A stretch of 64,000 bases of DNA from Phaeotremella fagi (taxonomy: Eukaryota; Basidiomycota; Tremellomycetes; Tremellales; Phaeotremellaceae). A program made the position numbers and the translations under genes. The notes beneath the pieces were generated by a model, which saw only the letters and a program-made list of their open reading frames with translations, was not told where the DNA came from and searched no databases. The stretch covers positions 1,098,765 to 1,162,764 of the forward strand of contig BCHU01000006.1 in the NCBI GenBank assembly GCA_001599715.1, written 5' to 3'. Shown piece after piece: positions 1 to 11,578 of this stretch; the stretch's first letter is position 1; every line of letters starts with the position of its first letter.

Positions 1-2419
1 CCAATCACCGAGGATGATGGTTTGCAATCTGGACCAGCTGCTCGACTTACCGCTCTATTCGCTGCTTTGCCAGAAGCCAACAACAGAGAAATGATCGATA
101 AGTTAGCCGTTGAATTCGCTTTCCTCAATTCGAAAGCTGCTCGTAACAGGTTGATCAAGTTTATCAGCGCTGTCCCAAAAAACCGCACAGATTTGTTACC
201 GCATTATGGAAGATTTTTGGCGACTCTTGATCAATATCTACCAGATGTTGGTACTGGGGTGGTTGAAATCGTACGTACTGATTCTGATTGAACTAATCGT
301 ATCTTTCAGCTTGATGAAGAATTACGATATCTTCAGAGAAAGAAAATGGTCAGGGAACTTGACAGTGTTCGAATGAAGGTGCGTTACATAGATAACCTTG
401 CTGAAACCTCTGGTAGAACGTTAGATTCTTTGGTGAACTCGCAAAATTCAAGGTTACAAAGCCGTATACGATTCTTCACGTTCTCAAAGTCTTCTTAGAT
501 GATTTCAAGTTTAACATCGAAAACATCGCTAACCTCTTGGAAACGTGTGGAAGATTTCTGTTACGTTCAGAGGGTACTGCTGAATCTGCTAAGACTATGG
601 TGCGTGATTAGGTTGATGATAAACTGATGTCATTAGGTCGAACTTATGAGGAGAAAACAGAGTAACACCCATTTGGATTCTAGACAGACTGTTATGCTTG
701 AGAATGCTTTCTATCAAGTGAGTCCACTGTTGTTACTGTACTGACAACAGTGTAATCCTCCCGAACGAGTCGCTAAAGAAGTGATCGAATTACCGCCAAT
801 GCATAGTTTCATTCAACATTTATTGCATGATGTGTTGATGAAGAAGACACTTGACAAAGTGTTGAAATTATTAAGAAAACTTCATTGGGATGATCAAGAG
901 GTTCGTCGTAGAAGCAAGACTTATTACTGACGATTTAGATATATCAATTCATTTTGTCTTCTTTTACCGAAATTTGGGAAATCAAATTTCATAACATCCC
1001 TTACCTCGCTGCTTTGGTTTACGACTTACAGAGATATCATCCAGAGTTCAGTTTAGCTGTTGTTGATCAAGTAATGGAGGATATCAGGATTGGCATGGAG
1101 GTTGGTTATGTGATCGAAATTCTCTAATTCGGTTTCAGGAGAATATATTCAAATTCAATCAAAGACGAATATCGACTATCAAGTATTTGGGTGAACTTTA
1201 CATGTACAGAGTCGTCAACGCCGCCGTTATCTTTGATGTTCTTTGGTCATTGATATCTTTTGGTCATGGTATGTGTAGATCGTCTTCACCGCTGATGTCG
1301 TTTAGGCGAAGGATTCCCTGTCCCAGGTCGAGATAGTCCCATCGACGCTGTGCACGATTTCTTCAGAGTTCGATTGATATGTACACTGCTCGACACTTGT
1401 GGAGCATGTTTCGACAAAGGATCTCAAAGACGTAAACTGGACCATTTCTTGGTAGTCTTTCAGGTGAATTCATGAAAATGAGACCGTTACTGATCTTTTA
1501 GCTATACGTCGTTTGTAAAGCTGAACTACCTATGGATGTTGATTTCATGTTATCTGATACACTTGAGGTGAGGTTTGACGTAGGTTGTCGAAACTGACCT
1601 TCTAGGCTTTGAGACCGAAACAAACTCCATTGAAGACTTTCCAGCAAGCTGCTGCTGCTGTTGATGAACTCTTGGCTATCCAGGCTCAAGGTGAGGACGC
1701 TTGAAGTACTGTCAACTGACTTTGTAGAAGGAGACGAAAGCGCTACGGAAGACGGTAGTGAGGAAGGTGAACGTAATCCAGATCCTATAGACGAAGAGGA
1801 AGAAGAGGTAAGATGTCTCCTTGATCATTGCTGATCTCTTTAGCCGATAACGGCACGTATCGATGATGAATCAGAATCATCAGACGAAGAAGACGAAGCT
1901 GTAGTCATTAGAGAACCTATACACGAAGAGAAAGATCTCGAGGCAGAAGCGGATTTCGATAGAGAATTCGCAAGGATGCTGGCCGACACTACGGACGCTA
2001 GGAAAGGTGACGCAAGGAAAACGGCACCTCCAATATTCGACAGTGCTGTCCCTGTCATTCGAAAGAAACCTGAAGCAGCGATTGGAACTGAAGGGAACAT
2101 GCAGTTCATGTTACTCAGTAAGAAGGGTAATAAACAACAGGTGAGTGGAGTATAAGTTGAGATAAGCTGATTGTTAGGTTCGAGCAATGGAGATCCCGGT
2201 CGATTCAGCTATCGCCATCAACTCCCGTTCACATCAGTTACAAAATCGTGCTGAACAGGAACAGTTGAAACGCTTGGTTCTGCAGAATGAGAGACGTCAA
2301 GAGGTTTCGGAGATGCAGTGTGAGTTTTTGCTTTTTTCTGGATGACGGAACTGATAGTCTTAGCGATCGAACAACACGCTCGTAATAGAGGTATCAAACT
2401 TCGTTTCGTTCCTTCATGA
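1..2419 (+). CDS. UPF2: UPF2/NMD2 nonsense-mediated decay factor, C-terminal part (5' end outside window)
   Basis: Bridging factor of nonsense-mediated mRNA decay that links UPF1 to UPF3 in the cytoplasm. The reading frame is open from base 1 and continues through about a dozen short introns to a stop at 2417-2419. The first exons give helical MIF4G-repeat sequence (for example TKPYTILHVLKVFLDDFKF, then LPPMHSFIQHLLHDVLMKK). A very acidic stretch (EDGSEEGE, IDEEEEE, DDESESSDEEDE) follows at about 1730-1940. After it comes the UPF1-binding segment, with FARMLADTTDARK, NMQFMLLSKKGNKQQ and the terminal HARNRGIKLRFVPS. This order of MIF4G, acidic linker and UPF1-binding tail is the known UPF2 architecture. 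The N-terminal MIF4G domains must lie left of the window. Exact exon borders are inferred from GT/AG sites and frame. Confidence 0.93.
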
Positions 2420-2906
2420 TGACTTTATGGACTGGTTTCATTGGTTACGTGGAACCTCGAATTTCGTTACGAGAACAATCAGTACTCGTGCTGCACTACT
2501 GTAGACATCTCGGTGATCCATGACGCTGAGAACGCGTCAAGTAGAGTCGAATGGAAGAGTTCCGTTAATGAATTTGATCCATGTGATATGACAGATACGA
2601 TAACTTATGTTGATCTTTGACTATCCATTGATTGGTTGAACATCACACTTTTGACACTACGTAAACCCGTTATCTTAAATCCGAATTCTAAAATTGGATA
2701 ATTTAGACAGTCCCGCCCGACGGAGCACATTTGGACTTTGAATTTTATGTAATGTAATTAGCGATCATCGAATGTGGCTCCAACTCACGGTTATTTAATA
2801 TAGCTTAGAATATTCATGAAAAGTGTGCAAAGAAAGCAATCATAGCTTCAATCTACACTGCGACACAAAAGCTTCTTATTCCACAAAACCCCCAGCCCAC
2901 CCGAAA
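2420..2906. other. Intergenic: UPF2 3' region and transporter promoter
   Basis: No coding sequence is supported. The stretch holds the downstream region of UPF2 and the presumed promoter of the MFS transporter, including an AT-rich TATA-like tract (ttatttaatatagc) near 2790-2805, roughly 100 bases before the transporter start codon. Confidence 0.5.
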
Positions 2907-4861
2907 ATGTCTTCAATCCCATTAGAAGAGATGAAAGACGTTGAGAACATCACGACAATCAATGTTCTAGATGACGAGATGGTAGCATCTGAAATTGCAG
3001 CTGCCGCAGAACACGATAAAGCTCTAGCTTTACTCACCAACATTCATGTCGATCTATCAACAAAACAACAAGAAGCTAATGCGGTAGTTAAGAAAATTGA
3101 TAGAAACATTTTACCTTTATTGGTTTTCTTACAATTTCTTCAATTACTCGGTATGTCCCATCCTGTACGGGTGATTGCATACTGACTAAGCTTTTCTAGA
3201 TAAATCTATTCTATCTTATGGTGCTATCATGGGTTTGAAGACTGATCTCGGTTTGACAGCTCTACAATATTCATGGTTAGGTTCGATAGTTTATTTCGGT
3301 TTTTTAGTGGCTGAAATCCCAACTCATATTTTACTTCAACGGATCCCGATTGCTAAATATATTTCTGGGTAAGTGGTGGAGCTGTAATTATCTAGATGAG
3401 AAATTTGAATTGACTAGAGGAATTTTCGTCGTAATGATAGAGTGGTGACTCTTTGGGGTATCACCGTTCTTTGTTCGGCTGCAACTACTAGTTTCGCTGG
3501 GATGGCAACAACGAGATTTATCATGGGTACTTTAGAAGCTTGTACTGCCCCAGCTTTGGTTTTAGTTTCAGGTTCATGGTACACACCCCAAGAACAGGTA
3601 TGTCCGAAGATATCTTTCCTTCACCAATGGAATGTTCCCCCTAACCCCACCCTAGATCACCAGAATAGGAGCTTGGTATTGTATGACGGGCGTAGTTCAG
3701 ATCTTAGGTGGTTTACTAGCTTTCGGATTCTACCACGCCCCAGCATTCAAATGGCAAGGTCTCTACCTACTCTGTGGAGGTCTTACCACCTGCCACGGTA
3801 TATTGATGTGGTTCAGATTAGCGGCTTCACCAACAACCGCTAAATTCCTTAACGAAGATGAAAAAGTTATCGCGTTGGAACGTTTGAGAAGTGCTAGAAC
3901 TGGTACTGAAGCTTGGTCGTTTAACAAAGGTCAATTGATCGAGGCGTTCAAAGATGTTAGATTGTATTATCTGTTTTTCTTACTCATTTTCACTGGGTTA
4001 CCCGCTGGTGGTGTTCAAGCTTTTGGTCCAACTATTATCGCTGGTTTCGGTTTCGTGAGTAGTCGAATGCTGAATTCTGAGCTACACTCGCAAGTCACTG
4101 ATAAGCAAAATAATTCATCCAGTCCGTCGAACAGACTACACTTCTCGCTATGGCTCCAGGTGGTTCCATCCTCGTTGGAATGGCTTTATCAATCCTCTTG
4201 GCAAGAACTAGAATCGGTAGAGCTTGGACGGCAGCTATCGCACTTCTCATAGGAATGATCGGTGTCATTATCATGTTGGTTTTACCAGCTTCAAATCCTG
4301 TTGGACGATATGTCGGCTATTGCATTTTCTACTGGTATGTCGGGGTTTTGGTATTTGTGGAAATTGACTGATGTTTTTGGTAAAGGTATTCTATCGCTCC
4401 ATTGTACATTCTCGCTTTCATCGCTTCTTCTGCTTCGGGAACTACCAAGAAGTTGGCTTTCAATCTGTGCGTAATTTATAGCTATCTCTCATCATTTATG
4501 AACTTCCATTACTGATCGACTAATCAAACTCTCAGTTCATACAATTTAGGTTACTGCATAGGTAACATAGTTGGACCTCAAACGTATGTAAACCCCCAAC
4601 CACCTGACGTTAACATAAAATACTGAACAAAACAACAGCTACACCGACGCCTCGGCACCCAACTACTACCCAGCAAAATTCACCATGGTAATAGTCCTAC
4701 CCGCAGCAGCACTTCTCATGATGGCATTCTGGTATGAACATTATAGACTTAACAGGAAGAACGCAAGACTTCAAGCTGAGGGTAAAGCTACCCATGTTGT
4801 CAACGATGAGTTTTTGGATTTGTCAGATAAACAACAGAAGAACTTTAGGTATCCTTATTAA
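2907..4861 (+). CDS. MFS transporter, allantoate permease (DAL5)-like anion:cation symporter family
   Basis: Plasma-membrane transporter of the major facilitator superfamily; relatives carry allantoate, nicotinate, pantothenate or other organic anions. The start ATG at 2907 (gaaaATGt) is followed by a hydrophilic N-terminus, then KKIDRNILPLLVFLQFLQLL, the conserved TM1 entry of the ACS family. LGLTALQYSWLGSIVYFGFL leads into TM2. The classic TTRFIMGTLEACTAPALVLV (TM4) and RIGAWYCMTGVVQILGG (TM5) follow. A central hydrophilic loop (SPTTAKFLNEDEKVIALERL) separates the two six-helix halves, and the second half contains YCIGNIVGPQTY. About eight short introns interrupt the gene. The stop is at 4859-4861. 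The substrate cannot be read from sequence. It lies 26 kb from the hydantoinase cluster and lacks the cluster's promoter motif. Confidence 0.88.
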
Positions 4862-5220
4862 GGATCCTTGGATGGAAGGGTCGGGATGTAGGAAGAGTCG
4901 GAGTTGGATGGGTATAGTTTCCTTAGTTGTTTATCGTTCATAGCATAGCAGAGCTTAGCATAGGTTTAGGTGTAGGAGGTGGATGATGATGCATACCTTG
5001 CAGCGTCAAGCTCAGTATGATGCCAAGTGCCACTTTGAAATTTCCGAGTTTAGAGACCAGATTGTAAAGATTCTATGCTATCGACAAGGTATAGATATAT
5101 GTTCTAGTTCAAATTCTGTTATCCAAAACATATATGAGATTCAACTCGATCAGACCATTAATTACAAAGAATCTGCATCAATATCAACAAAGAATAATCC
5201 CCACATCAACAATCAGAGCC
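4862..5220. other. Intergenic: transporter 3' region and ARC1 promoter
   Basis: No gene is supported. There is a short imperfect repeat of 'agcata' units around 4940-4965, possibly part of the transporter 3' UTR. The AT-rich sequence before 5221 is the likely ARC1 leader. Small open frames here have no recognisable protein content. Confidence 0.45.
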
Positions 5221-6698
5221 ATGTCATCAATCAAAGAATTCGTAGCTGAAGCCCAAAAAGTTGATCCAACTTTGGCAGGATCGAATGAGAAGGATATCAA
5301 AGCTATCAGTGAACTAGTCAACGAGACTGAGGGCTATGTCAAAGATCTATCAGTGAGTTGTATCAGATCTATTCAATTTTTGATGGCTAAACACAGTCCA
5401 TCAGTCGTTGAACGAGAAACTCACTCCTTTGACTTATCTCTATTCGAACACACCATCAACAGCTGACATCAGTCTATACTGTCACCTACATCCCTCATTG
5501 GTAAGTCATGCACAACCCCCCAAGAATCTACGGAGTTAATGATGAGAAAAAAGGTCAACACCCCCTTAACCCAATTCCCAACCCAACCAGCCCTCCTCCG
5601 ATATTTCCTTCAAATCCAATCCTTAAACCCCGTCACCAAAGCTCAAAAATCATTACCAAACTCTTTCCCCCCTTTGGACATTGATATCACAACACTACCA
5701 ACCCCAGAGAGGAAAGTCATCGCTCCACCCAAAAAGGAGAAGAAGGAGAAAGTCGTTGCTGCAGTTACGGAGGCTGGGGCGGCAGCTTCAGCAGCTGCAG
5801 CGACCGTCAAAGAGACCGCTGAGAAAACTGTTGAAGCTGTCAAAGAATCTGCAGGTCCATCTACTGAGGGTGAGAAGAAAGATGGTAAAAAGAAAGAGAA
5901 AAAGGAAAAAGCTCCTAAAGCCCCTGTTGCCAAAGTCGAACCTACTGGTCCATTACCTTCTATGATTGATATGAGAGTTGGAAAAGTTTTAGATGGTAAG
6001 TTGGGTTTCACAACAGGAAAGATAATTTCATGCTAACTCTTTGTGTTAGTTAAAAGACATCCAGACGCTGAAAGTCTTTATGTTGAAACTATCGATATCG
6101 GAGAAGAAACTGGACCTCGACAAGTTTGTTCGGGTTTAGTTAAATACATGACAGAAGCCGAAATTCAAGATCAAACCATTATCGTTATTGTATGTAATCG
6201 TCCCTCTTACTCTCCGATCACCCAACTCAATTTGTCTTTTCAGTGTAATCTCAAACCAGTAACTATGCGTGGTGTAAAATCTTTCGCCATGTTACTCTGC
6301 GCTTCGTCAGCTGGAGGTAAAGAAAGTGGTGGTGTCGAATTCGTTCTTCCACCTGCTGGATCTAAACCCGGTGACAGGATATACTTTGAAGGAGAGAAAT
6401 ATGAAAGTAAGTTTTTCTCGTAATTTGTTTAACTTCAAGTATTCTTATTAATGTTTTGGAACCAGACGCAGTTCCAGAAGCTCAATTGAACCCCAAAAAG
6501 AAAGTTTTCGAAACTATCCAACCTGTAAGTCTGGATTTGGAGTCAGTGATATAGATACTAATCGGATACTAGGGGTTCATCACACTTGATAATTTAGATG
6601 CAGCTTGGGTCGATCCAGAGACCAAAACCGTTCATAAAATCAGAACAGCTTTGGGAGTCTGTAAAGCCAAGAGTTTTGTTGGTGCCAGTCTATCATAG
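5221..6698 (+). CDS. ARC1: ARC1/AIMP1-type tRNA-binding aminoacyl-tRNA synthetase cofactor
   Basis: Cytoplasmic cofactor that binds tRNA and delivers it to methionyl- and glutamyl-tRNA synthetases in fungi. The ATG at 5221 opens MSSIKEFVAEAQKVDP. After one intron the frame gives a GST-C-like N-domain ending STADISLYCHLHPSL, typical of Arc1/AIMP synthetase-docking domains. A middle segment rich in Lys and Ala (PPKKEKKEKV, EKKDGKKKEKKEK) is the basic tRNA-contacting linker. The C-terminal half is the EMAP-II/Trbp111 OB fold: DMRVGKVLDVKRHPDAESLY, RQVCSGLVKYM, CNLKPVTMRGVKSFAMLLCA. It ends IRTALGVCKAKSFVGASLS at 6696-6698. At least five introns. The 3' end converges with UAP1 136 bases away. Confidence 0.93.
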
Positions 6699-6834
6699 AA
6701 CCTCATTGCAAAGGAGACAATTTCTATGCATGCATGATATATACGTTACGTGACTCTCGAATCTAATGTCCAAATATACAGTGTTGGTGGTGGTGGTGAT
6801 GAAGGAAAGAAAATGGAAAACATGGGATCTCACT

Positions 6835-8363
6835 CTAAACAAGAGCAGAGGCGTCGGCTTCAGAAGTGATGAAACCAGATTTAACGAATCTCAATCCCTT
6901 GACCCAATCTAAACCTTCGCCAGCATAAGTGACAGAAGGAGTCAATTCGATTTCAACATCATCATCAACCGAAGCACCGTTTGAGATTAACCATCTTTTT
7001 TGTTGAGCCAATAGATCTCTTCTTGAAGTTTCTGGACAATCGGCTTTACTGCCTGGAGCGTTTTTCAATGGACTGAATTCTTCTTTCCTATCAACCTCTA
7101 AAACACATAACGATTTCGTGAACGGGAAAACGTCAAAGACGAACATTTCCAATTTCATACCGTTAGGAGAGGTTGGATTGATAGGTTCACCATTGGCGAG
7201 ATCAACCGTAGGGATTTTTTTACGAGCGATATGGAACGGCATTTCAGATTCCATTTCTTCGACGCCGTCCAAAAATTCAGTCGTATAGAAATGGTTAACG
7301 ATATTAGCGGCTCTGAACAACAGTTGACCTGATTCGTCACGTAAGATTGTTTTTTCCTTTGGGATTTCAGAATATTCGAGAACGGTGAATTTTTCTCCTC
7401 GGAGGGCTAGGACACCGACTGATTCTGTTGGATCGACTTTTCTGACGACTTTGGCACCGACGTTGGCGTTTCTTTCGATACAACATCCGAAGAAGACTGG
7501 ATCGGCTATTTTGACTAGACAGTTGTCGACACCGAATGTGTGGATGTATTTTATACCTTGATTATGGATGTCGGATAGGACTGTGCGTTGATCGGTCGCT
7601 GAGAGTGGTCTTCGAAGTGCGGCGTAGAGACCTCCGTTACCGTCCGGGGAGAACGAGAGTGATGATGGCGATTTGAGGAGGAGTTGACCCTCATTCGAAA
7701 GTGCTGGTAGGACACCTGTAGAGAATCAGCAGATGTCTAACAGCTGAAAATGGATCACTTACCCTGCTCGAAAAAGATGATATTCTCTTCACCTAGACCA
7801 AACCATTGTTTTGAAGTGAAATACGCAACGGTTTCCTCACGCGTCGGACCACTGGTCATAACGTACCATCGGATTTTGACATCCTTGACCTCCTTCCCAT
7901 GAGTTTCAGCAGCAATCTTTATCAATCTAACAAGTCTACCTGCTTGATATTCGAATAAAGTTTTACCACTTGGCAAACCAATATCATATAAACCTTTGGG
8001 AGATTTTGAACCAAGTCTACTACCTTGCCCACCAGCCATCAAAAGGACGGCACACTGATTATTCGATATAGCTGATAAACCGATTTCACGCCATTTAGCT
8101 TCTTCTTCAGCGTTATCAAAGACAGTCGCACAAGCTTCTTGAGGTAACGGACCTGCTTGTTCGGTTGAATGATCCTCTGTCGAAGTTTTGATGGCTAGTT
8201 TATAGATTTTGTTGACCCTTTCGACGTCAAGGTTGATAAGTTGGTTTAAGAAATCTGATTGTTCTGTTGGATTGAGAGTGTCGAAGAAATTGAATACGTG
8301 ACCTTGACCTGCGGCTTCGTAAATTGCCTTTGTCTTGACAACCAAAGCGGGATCTGAAGACAT
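6835..8363 (-). CDS. UAP1: UDP-N-acetylglucosamine pyrophosphorylase
   Basis: Forms UDP-GlcNAc from GlcNAc-1-phosphate and UTP, the last step in making the donor for chitin, N-glycans and GPI anchors; cytosolic. The start at 8363 gives MSSDPALVVKTKAIYEAAGQ. The nucleotide-binding signature LMAGGQGSRLG followed by SPKG sits near residue 108, and YVMTSGPT follows. One 47-base intron (7716-7762) splits the gene; removing it leaves about 493 residues, the normal size for eukaryotic UAP1. The C-terminal half contains HTFGVDNCLVKIADPVF and the conserved ARKKIPTVD uridine-site loop. The tail reads GFITSEADASALV. This near-absence of introns is unusual for the region. No sign of damage. Confidence 0.96.
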
Positions 8364-8763
8364 GGTAGGTGGTGAAAATAGGATGGCTGGGGGTTGGGGT
8401 ATCAGTCAGAAATGAAAACGATGAGAGGGGTTATGATCGAGTGAATTGATATCTAGGAATGGGAATGAAGAATGATATTAGGTGAAAGAGGAAGAAAGGA
8501 AGAAAAGATGAATGAATTGGCGTGGTTTAAAGCTGTGTCTGAAATGAAACAAAGGCAACGCGAAGGCAACCCAAATAAAGAACAAAGCAACTTACCCCAC
8601 ACGCGGGTAGACTTCACCCCACACATCATTTACACGTCATTTCATACATAAGCATATAGAAGCAAATGATAAAGAGGTGTTCAGATGGTACAAACGTATA
8701 AAACAAATTAGGTAGATAGAAATGGGAACAGAAGTAGAAGTCATAAACTAAGCATAGCTACAC
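8364..8763. other. Intergenic: UAP1 promoter and GMC oxidoreductase 3' region
   Basis: About 400 bases without coding content. The part next to 8363 is purine-rich on the plus strand (polypyrimidine on the coding strand of UAP1), as is common just upstream of highly expressed fungal genes. No repeat or RNA gene was seen. Confidence 0.45.
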
Positions 8764-10609
8764 CTAAATACCAGCATATAGATTTGGATGAGCAGCTTTG
8801 ATCATATCAGCACCTTTCTCACCGACCATGTAAACGACATTTTGAATACGACAATCCGGGATGATAGGGAAGATCGAAGCGTCGATAACACGTAGATTTG
8901 AAACCCCATGAACACGAAGATCAGAGTCTACAACACCTTGATTGATATCTTTACCCAAACGAAGGGTTCCACAAGGATGGAAACCAGTTTGAGATCTTTC
9001 CAAGATTTGTCGGTTCATCTCTTCATCTGAATCAAGCGGCATCGACCATGGATAATCACCTTCAACGATATCTTTCATTCCGTCACCGGTGTTGATGATG
9101 TCACTGACGAATCTGACACCTTCACGCATAGCGACGATATCAAGATCGTGTTCGAAGAATTTAATGTTGATGTTGGGTTGTTCGAATGGGTCGATAGAGT
9201 TTAATTTGACCAGACCGCAATCGGAGATTGGACGCATCAGGTCGACGATGACGGTCAAATAATCTCCTTTAGGTGGAGCTGGGAAATGCCATTGGAAAGC
9301 GTCAGCGAACATTGGCTATGAGTTGTTAGTCTAAGTACGATCTGAGGTGTGAATCAAACTTACGACGAAATCAATTTCGAAATGAGGTTGACCAGCTGGG
9401 CCGAATGGATCAAGACCACTGTTCTTAGCTTTATACTCTTGATAAGCTTTAATCTTCTCGAGACGTTCGTCGATACGAGGGAAAGCGACCATTTCAAGTA
9501 AACCACTACTGATTGGACCAGATTTGCTTTTGCTGTAAGTCGAAACAGCACTATCGTGGACTGAACCAGCGTGACGAATATGACTATCAAGAGCGTAACC
9601 ATCTTTCAATTTGAAAGCGTATGAAAGAATTGGATGATCCAGTAAATTCTGACCGACATGTCTTGAATCGACGACGTTTTGGATACCGAGTTCGAGAAGA
9701 TCGGATTTGTTACCGATACCAGAGAGCATCAAGATTTTAGGAGATTCGTAAACACCTTGAGAAACAATGACTTCTTTCTTGGCGTAGAAGGTGTATTCAC
9801 GAAGATCAGGTCCAATGACCGTAACACCGACAGCGACTTTGTTTTCAATGTTGATCTTCTTGGAGGTGGTTGAAGAAAGTAAAGTGATGTTGGATTTACC
9901 TTCGACGAACGCAGCTGCAGATGAACGTACACCGTTATAAATGGTGTCTACACATTTGAATAAACCTTTTTGGGTACCGTTATAAACGTCAACCGAAAGT
10001 TCTTGACCTTTACTAACCCAAGCTTTCTCGAGGGCGTCTCTGAAAGGTTTAGCTTCTGGTGTGAGATGAGCGTGTGAGATGTGGATTGGACCGTTGACAC
10101 CGATATTAGCGAGTTGGGGGTACAACCCATTGTCATCGTGGAAAGTTGCTGGTTTGTTGAAATAATCTTTGGTGTTCTCCCAATTCCACCCTGAACCACC
10201 GAAAGCTGCCCAATCGTCAAAGGTAGCTGCACTACCTCGAACCCAAGTGTAATAGTTTAACGAAGTCGAACCACCAAGAACTTTACCTCTGGTGTTTGGT
10301 TTCTCAATTCTGGTGTAATCGGGTCTATCGATTAAAGTCGTCTTGTAAGCCCAATCGTATTTGGAGTTACGGAGTGACATGGCACGAGATGGGGTGGTGA
10401 TTTGGTCAATCTCCATGGGGTTGCTAGAAGGTTGTCAGTGATGACTAAAGGTTGTGCACTCACTTTACACCAGCTTCAACGAGAAGGACTGAGACATTTG
10501 GGTTTTCGGCTAATCGTCCAGCGACGGTACAGCCACCTGCACCACCACCGAGAACGATGAAATCGAAGGACGCAGGAGCGTCTTTAGGATGGGTAGCTGG
10601 ATGAACCAT
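8764..10609 (-). CDS. GMC-family FAD oxidoreductase (alcohol/choline/glucose dehydrogenase-like)
   Basis: FAD-dependent oxidase or dehydrogenase of the glucose-methanol-choline family. The ATG at 10609 opens MVHPATHPKDAPASFDFIVLGGGAGGCTVAGRLAE, with the dinucleotide-binding GGGAGG at about residues 21-26. After one intron come KPNTRGKVLGGSTSLNYYTW (the GMC signature 1 region) and, further on, GVYESPKILMLSGIG (signature 2). A second intron at about 9313-9360 precedes the C-terminal domain, where GFHPCGTLRLG carries the expected catalytic His. The last block reads PDCRIQNVVYMVGEKGADMI; the second catalytic His/Asn position cannot be assigned with certainty and may be substituted. About 580 residues. 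No signal peptide is evident, so it is probably cytoplasmic or peroxisomal. It is divergent from the catalase gene, consistent with an H2O2-forming activity. The substrate is unknown. Confidence 0.9.
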
Positions 10610-11578
10610 ATTACTTGTTTGTTTGATTGCGGGGTTATGAATTGAAGATGAAGAGAAGTTGATATTGAAACAGAATTCGCCTCATGTCAGACAGCCTTAT
10701 ATATTAATGGAAACACCGCTTGTTGGTCCAAGAGTTCATCATCATTGCAACTACGTATCTCCGGCCGAACAACTTACCAACAACACCGTCAATTTGACTA
10801 TTCTCGGAATTCAGAAAATTTCTCACACTACTCTGAGTTTTACGCCTTGACGACCATCACAATGAAACACAGCTGCGTAAAATTACTGATTTGATAGAAA
10901 ATTTCTGTTTTTTCTCAGGACTGGCACCAGTGTTGGAACTGGAATTTACAGTGTCAAAGCGAATTTTGGCAAAAATTGAGGTTCCCGATGGGCGTTGTTT
11001 GAGTTTGATCGGGTAATGGACAAAACGTGGGACTAGCTTTTAGTGTATATCTGACACGGTCCGTGAACGTGGAAAAGGAACGTCTACATTCCCAAATTGT
11101 AACAACACATGTCAAACTTATTTGGGACAACTTAGCGTTTACTTTGCGGCTCCATGCCACATTCAGGAAGTACGAAGACAATCCCCAACGCCACACGGAG
11201 GAAGTACCACGGATTAGCAACATGGAAACCCCGTATTGATTAACTCTCTGCTCGGATGCTAATACGCATGCATGCATGGATGCAACATGGTCTCCAACGT
11301 TCTTGGTAAAAAACGGCCACGGCCGCGGTGGGTGTGAAAACATTTCGAATATTTTAGTAGTGAACCCCGTTTCGTGGTTGCCAAGATTAGATATAATACA
11401 CAATCTTCAGTGTATACGTGGTCGATGTCAACGAGGACTTTTTACGTGTGGTGGTGAAAATGTAGCTTTACCGACCAATGATAGGAGTTGATTTACCAGT
11501 CATAAATCTCGCGACCGGACTGGTCAAAACCTTTCTTCCCACTTTCAAAGTATCTACCATAACTTGAAATCGACTATC
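10610..11578. other. Divergent promoter region between GMC oxidoreductase and catalase
   Basis: About 970 bases with no supported gene. A 149-codon open frame on the minus strand (10954-11403) has no recognisable features. There is a short GCAT tandem (gcatgcatgcatgg) at 11266-11279. Because both flanking genes start here and concern peroxide metabolism, the region probably holds shared regulatory sites, but none could be identified securely. Confidence 0.45.

Noticed and set aside
1840..2187. 115-codon Ser-rich minus-strand frame
   Set aside because: It is the antisense shadow of the acidic and UPF1-binding exons of UPF2.
5643..6011. 122-codon minus-strand frame rich in Phe, Ser and Ala
   Set aside because: Antisense shadow of the Lys/Ala-rich linker of ARC1.
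10954..11403. 149-codon open frame on the minus strand between GMC oxidoreductase and catalase
   Set aside because: No recognisable motif, mixed composition, and it lies in a divergent promoter region; antisense frames of this size occur by chance.
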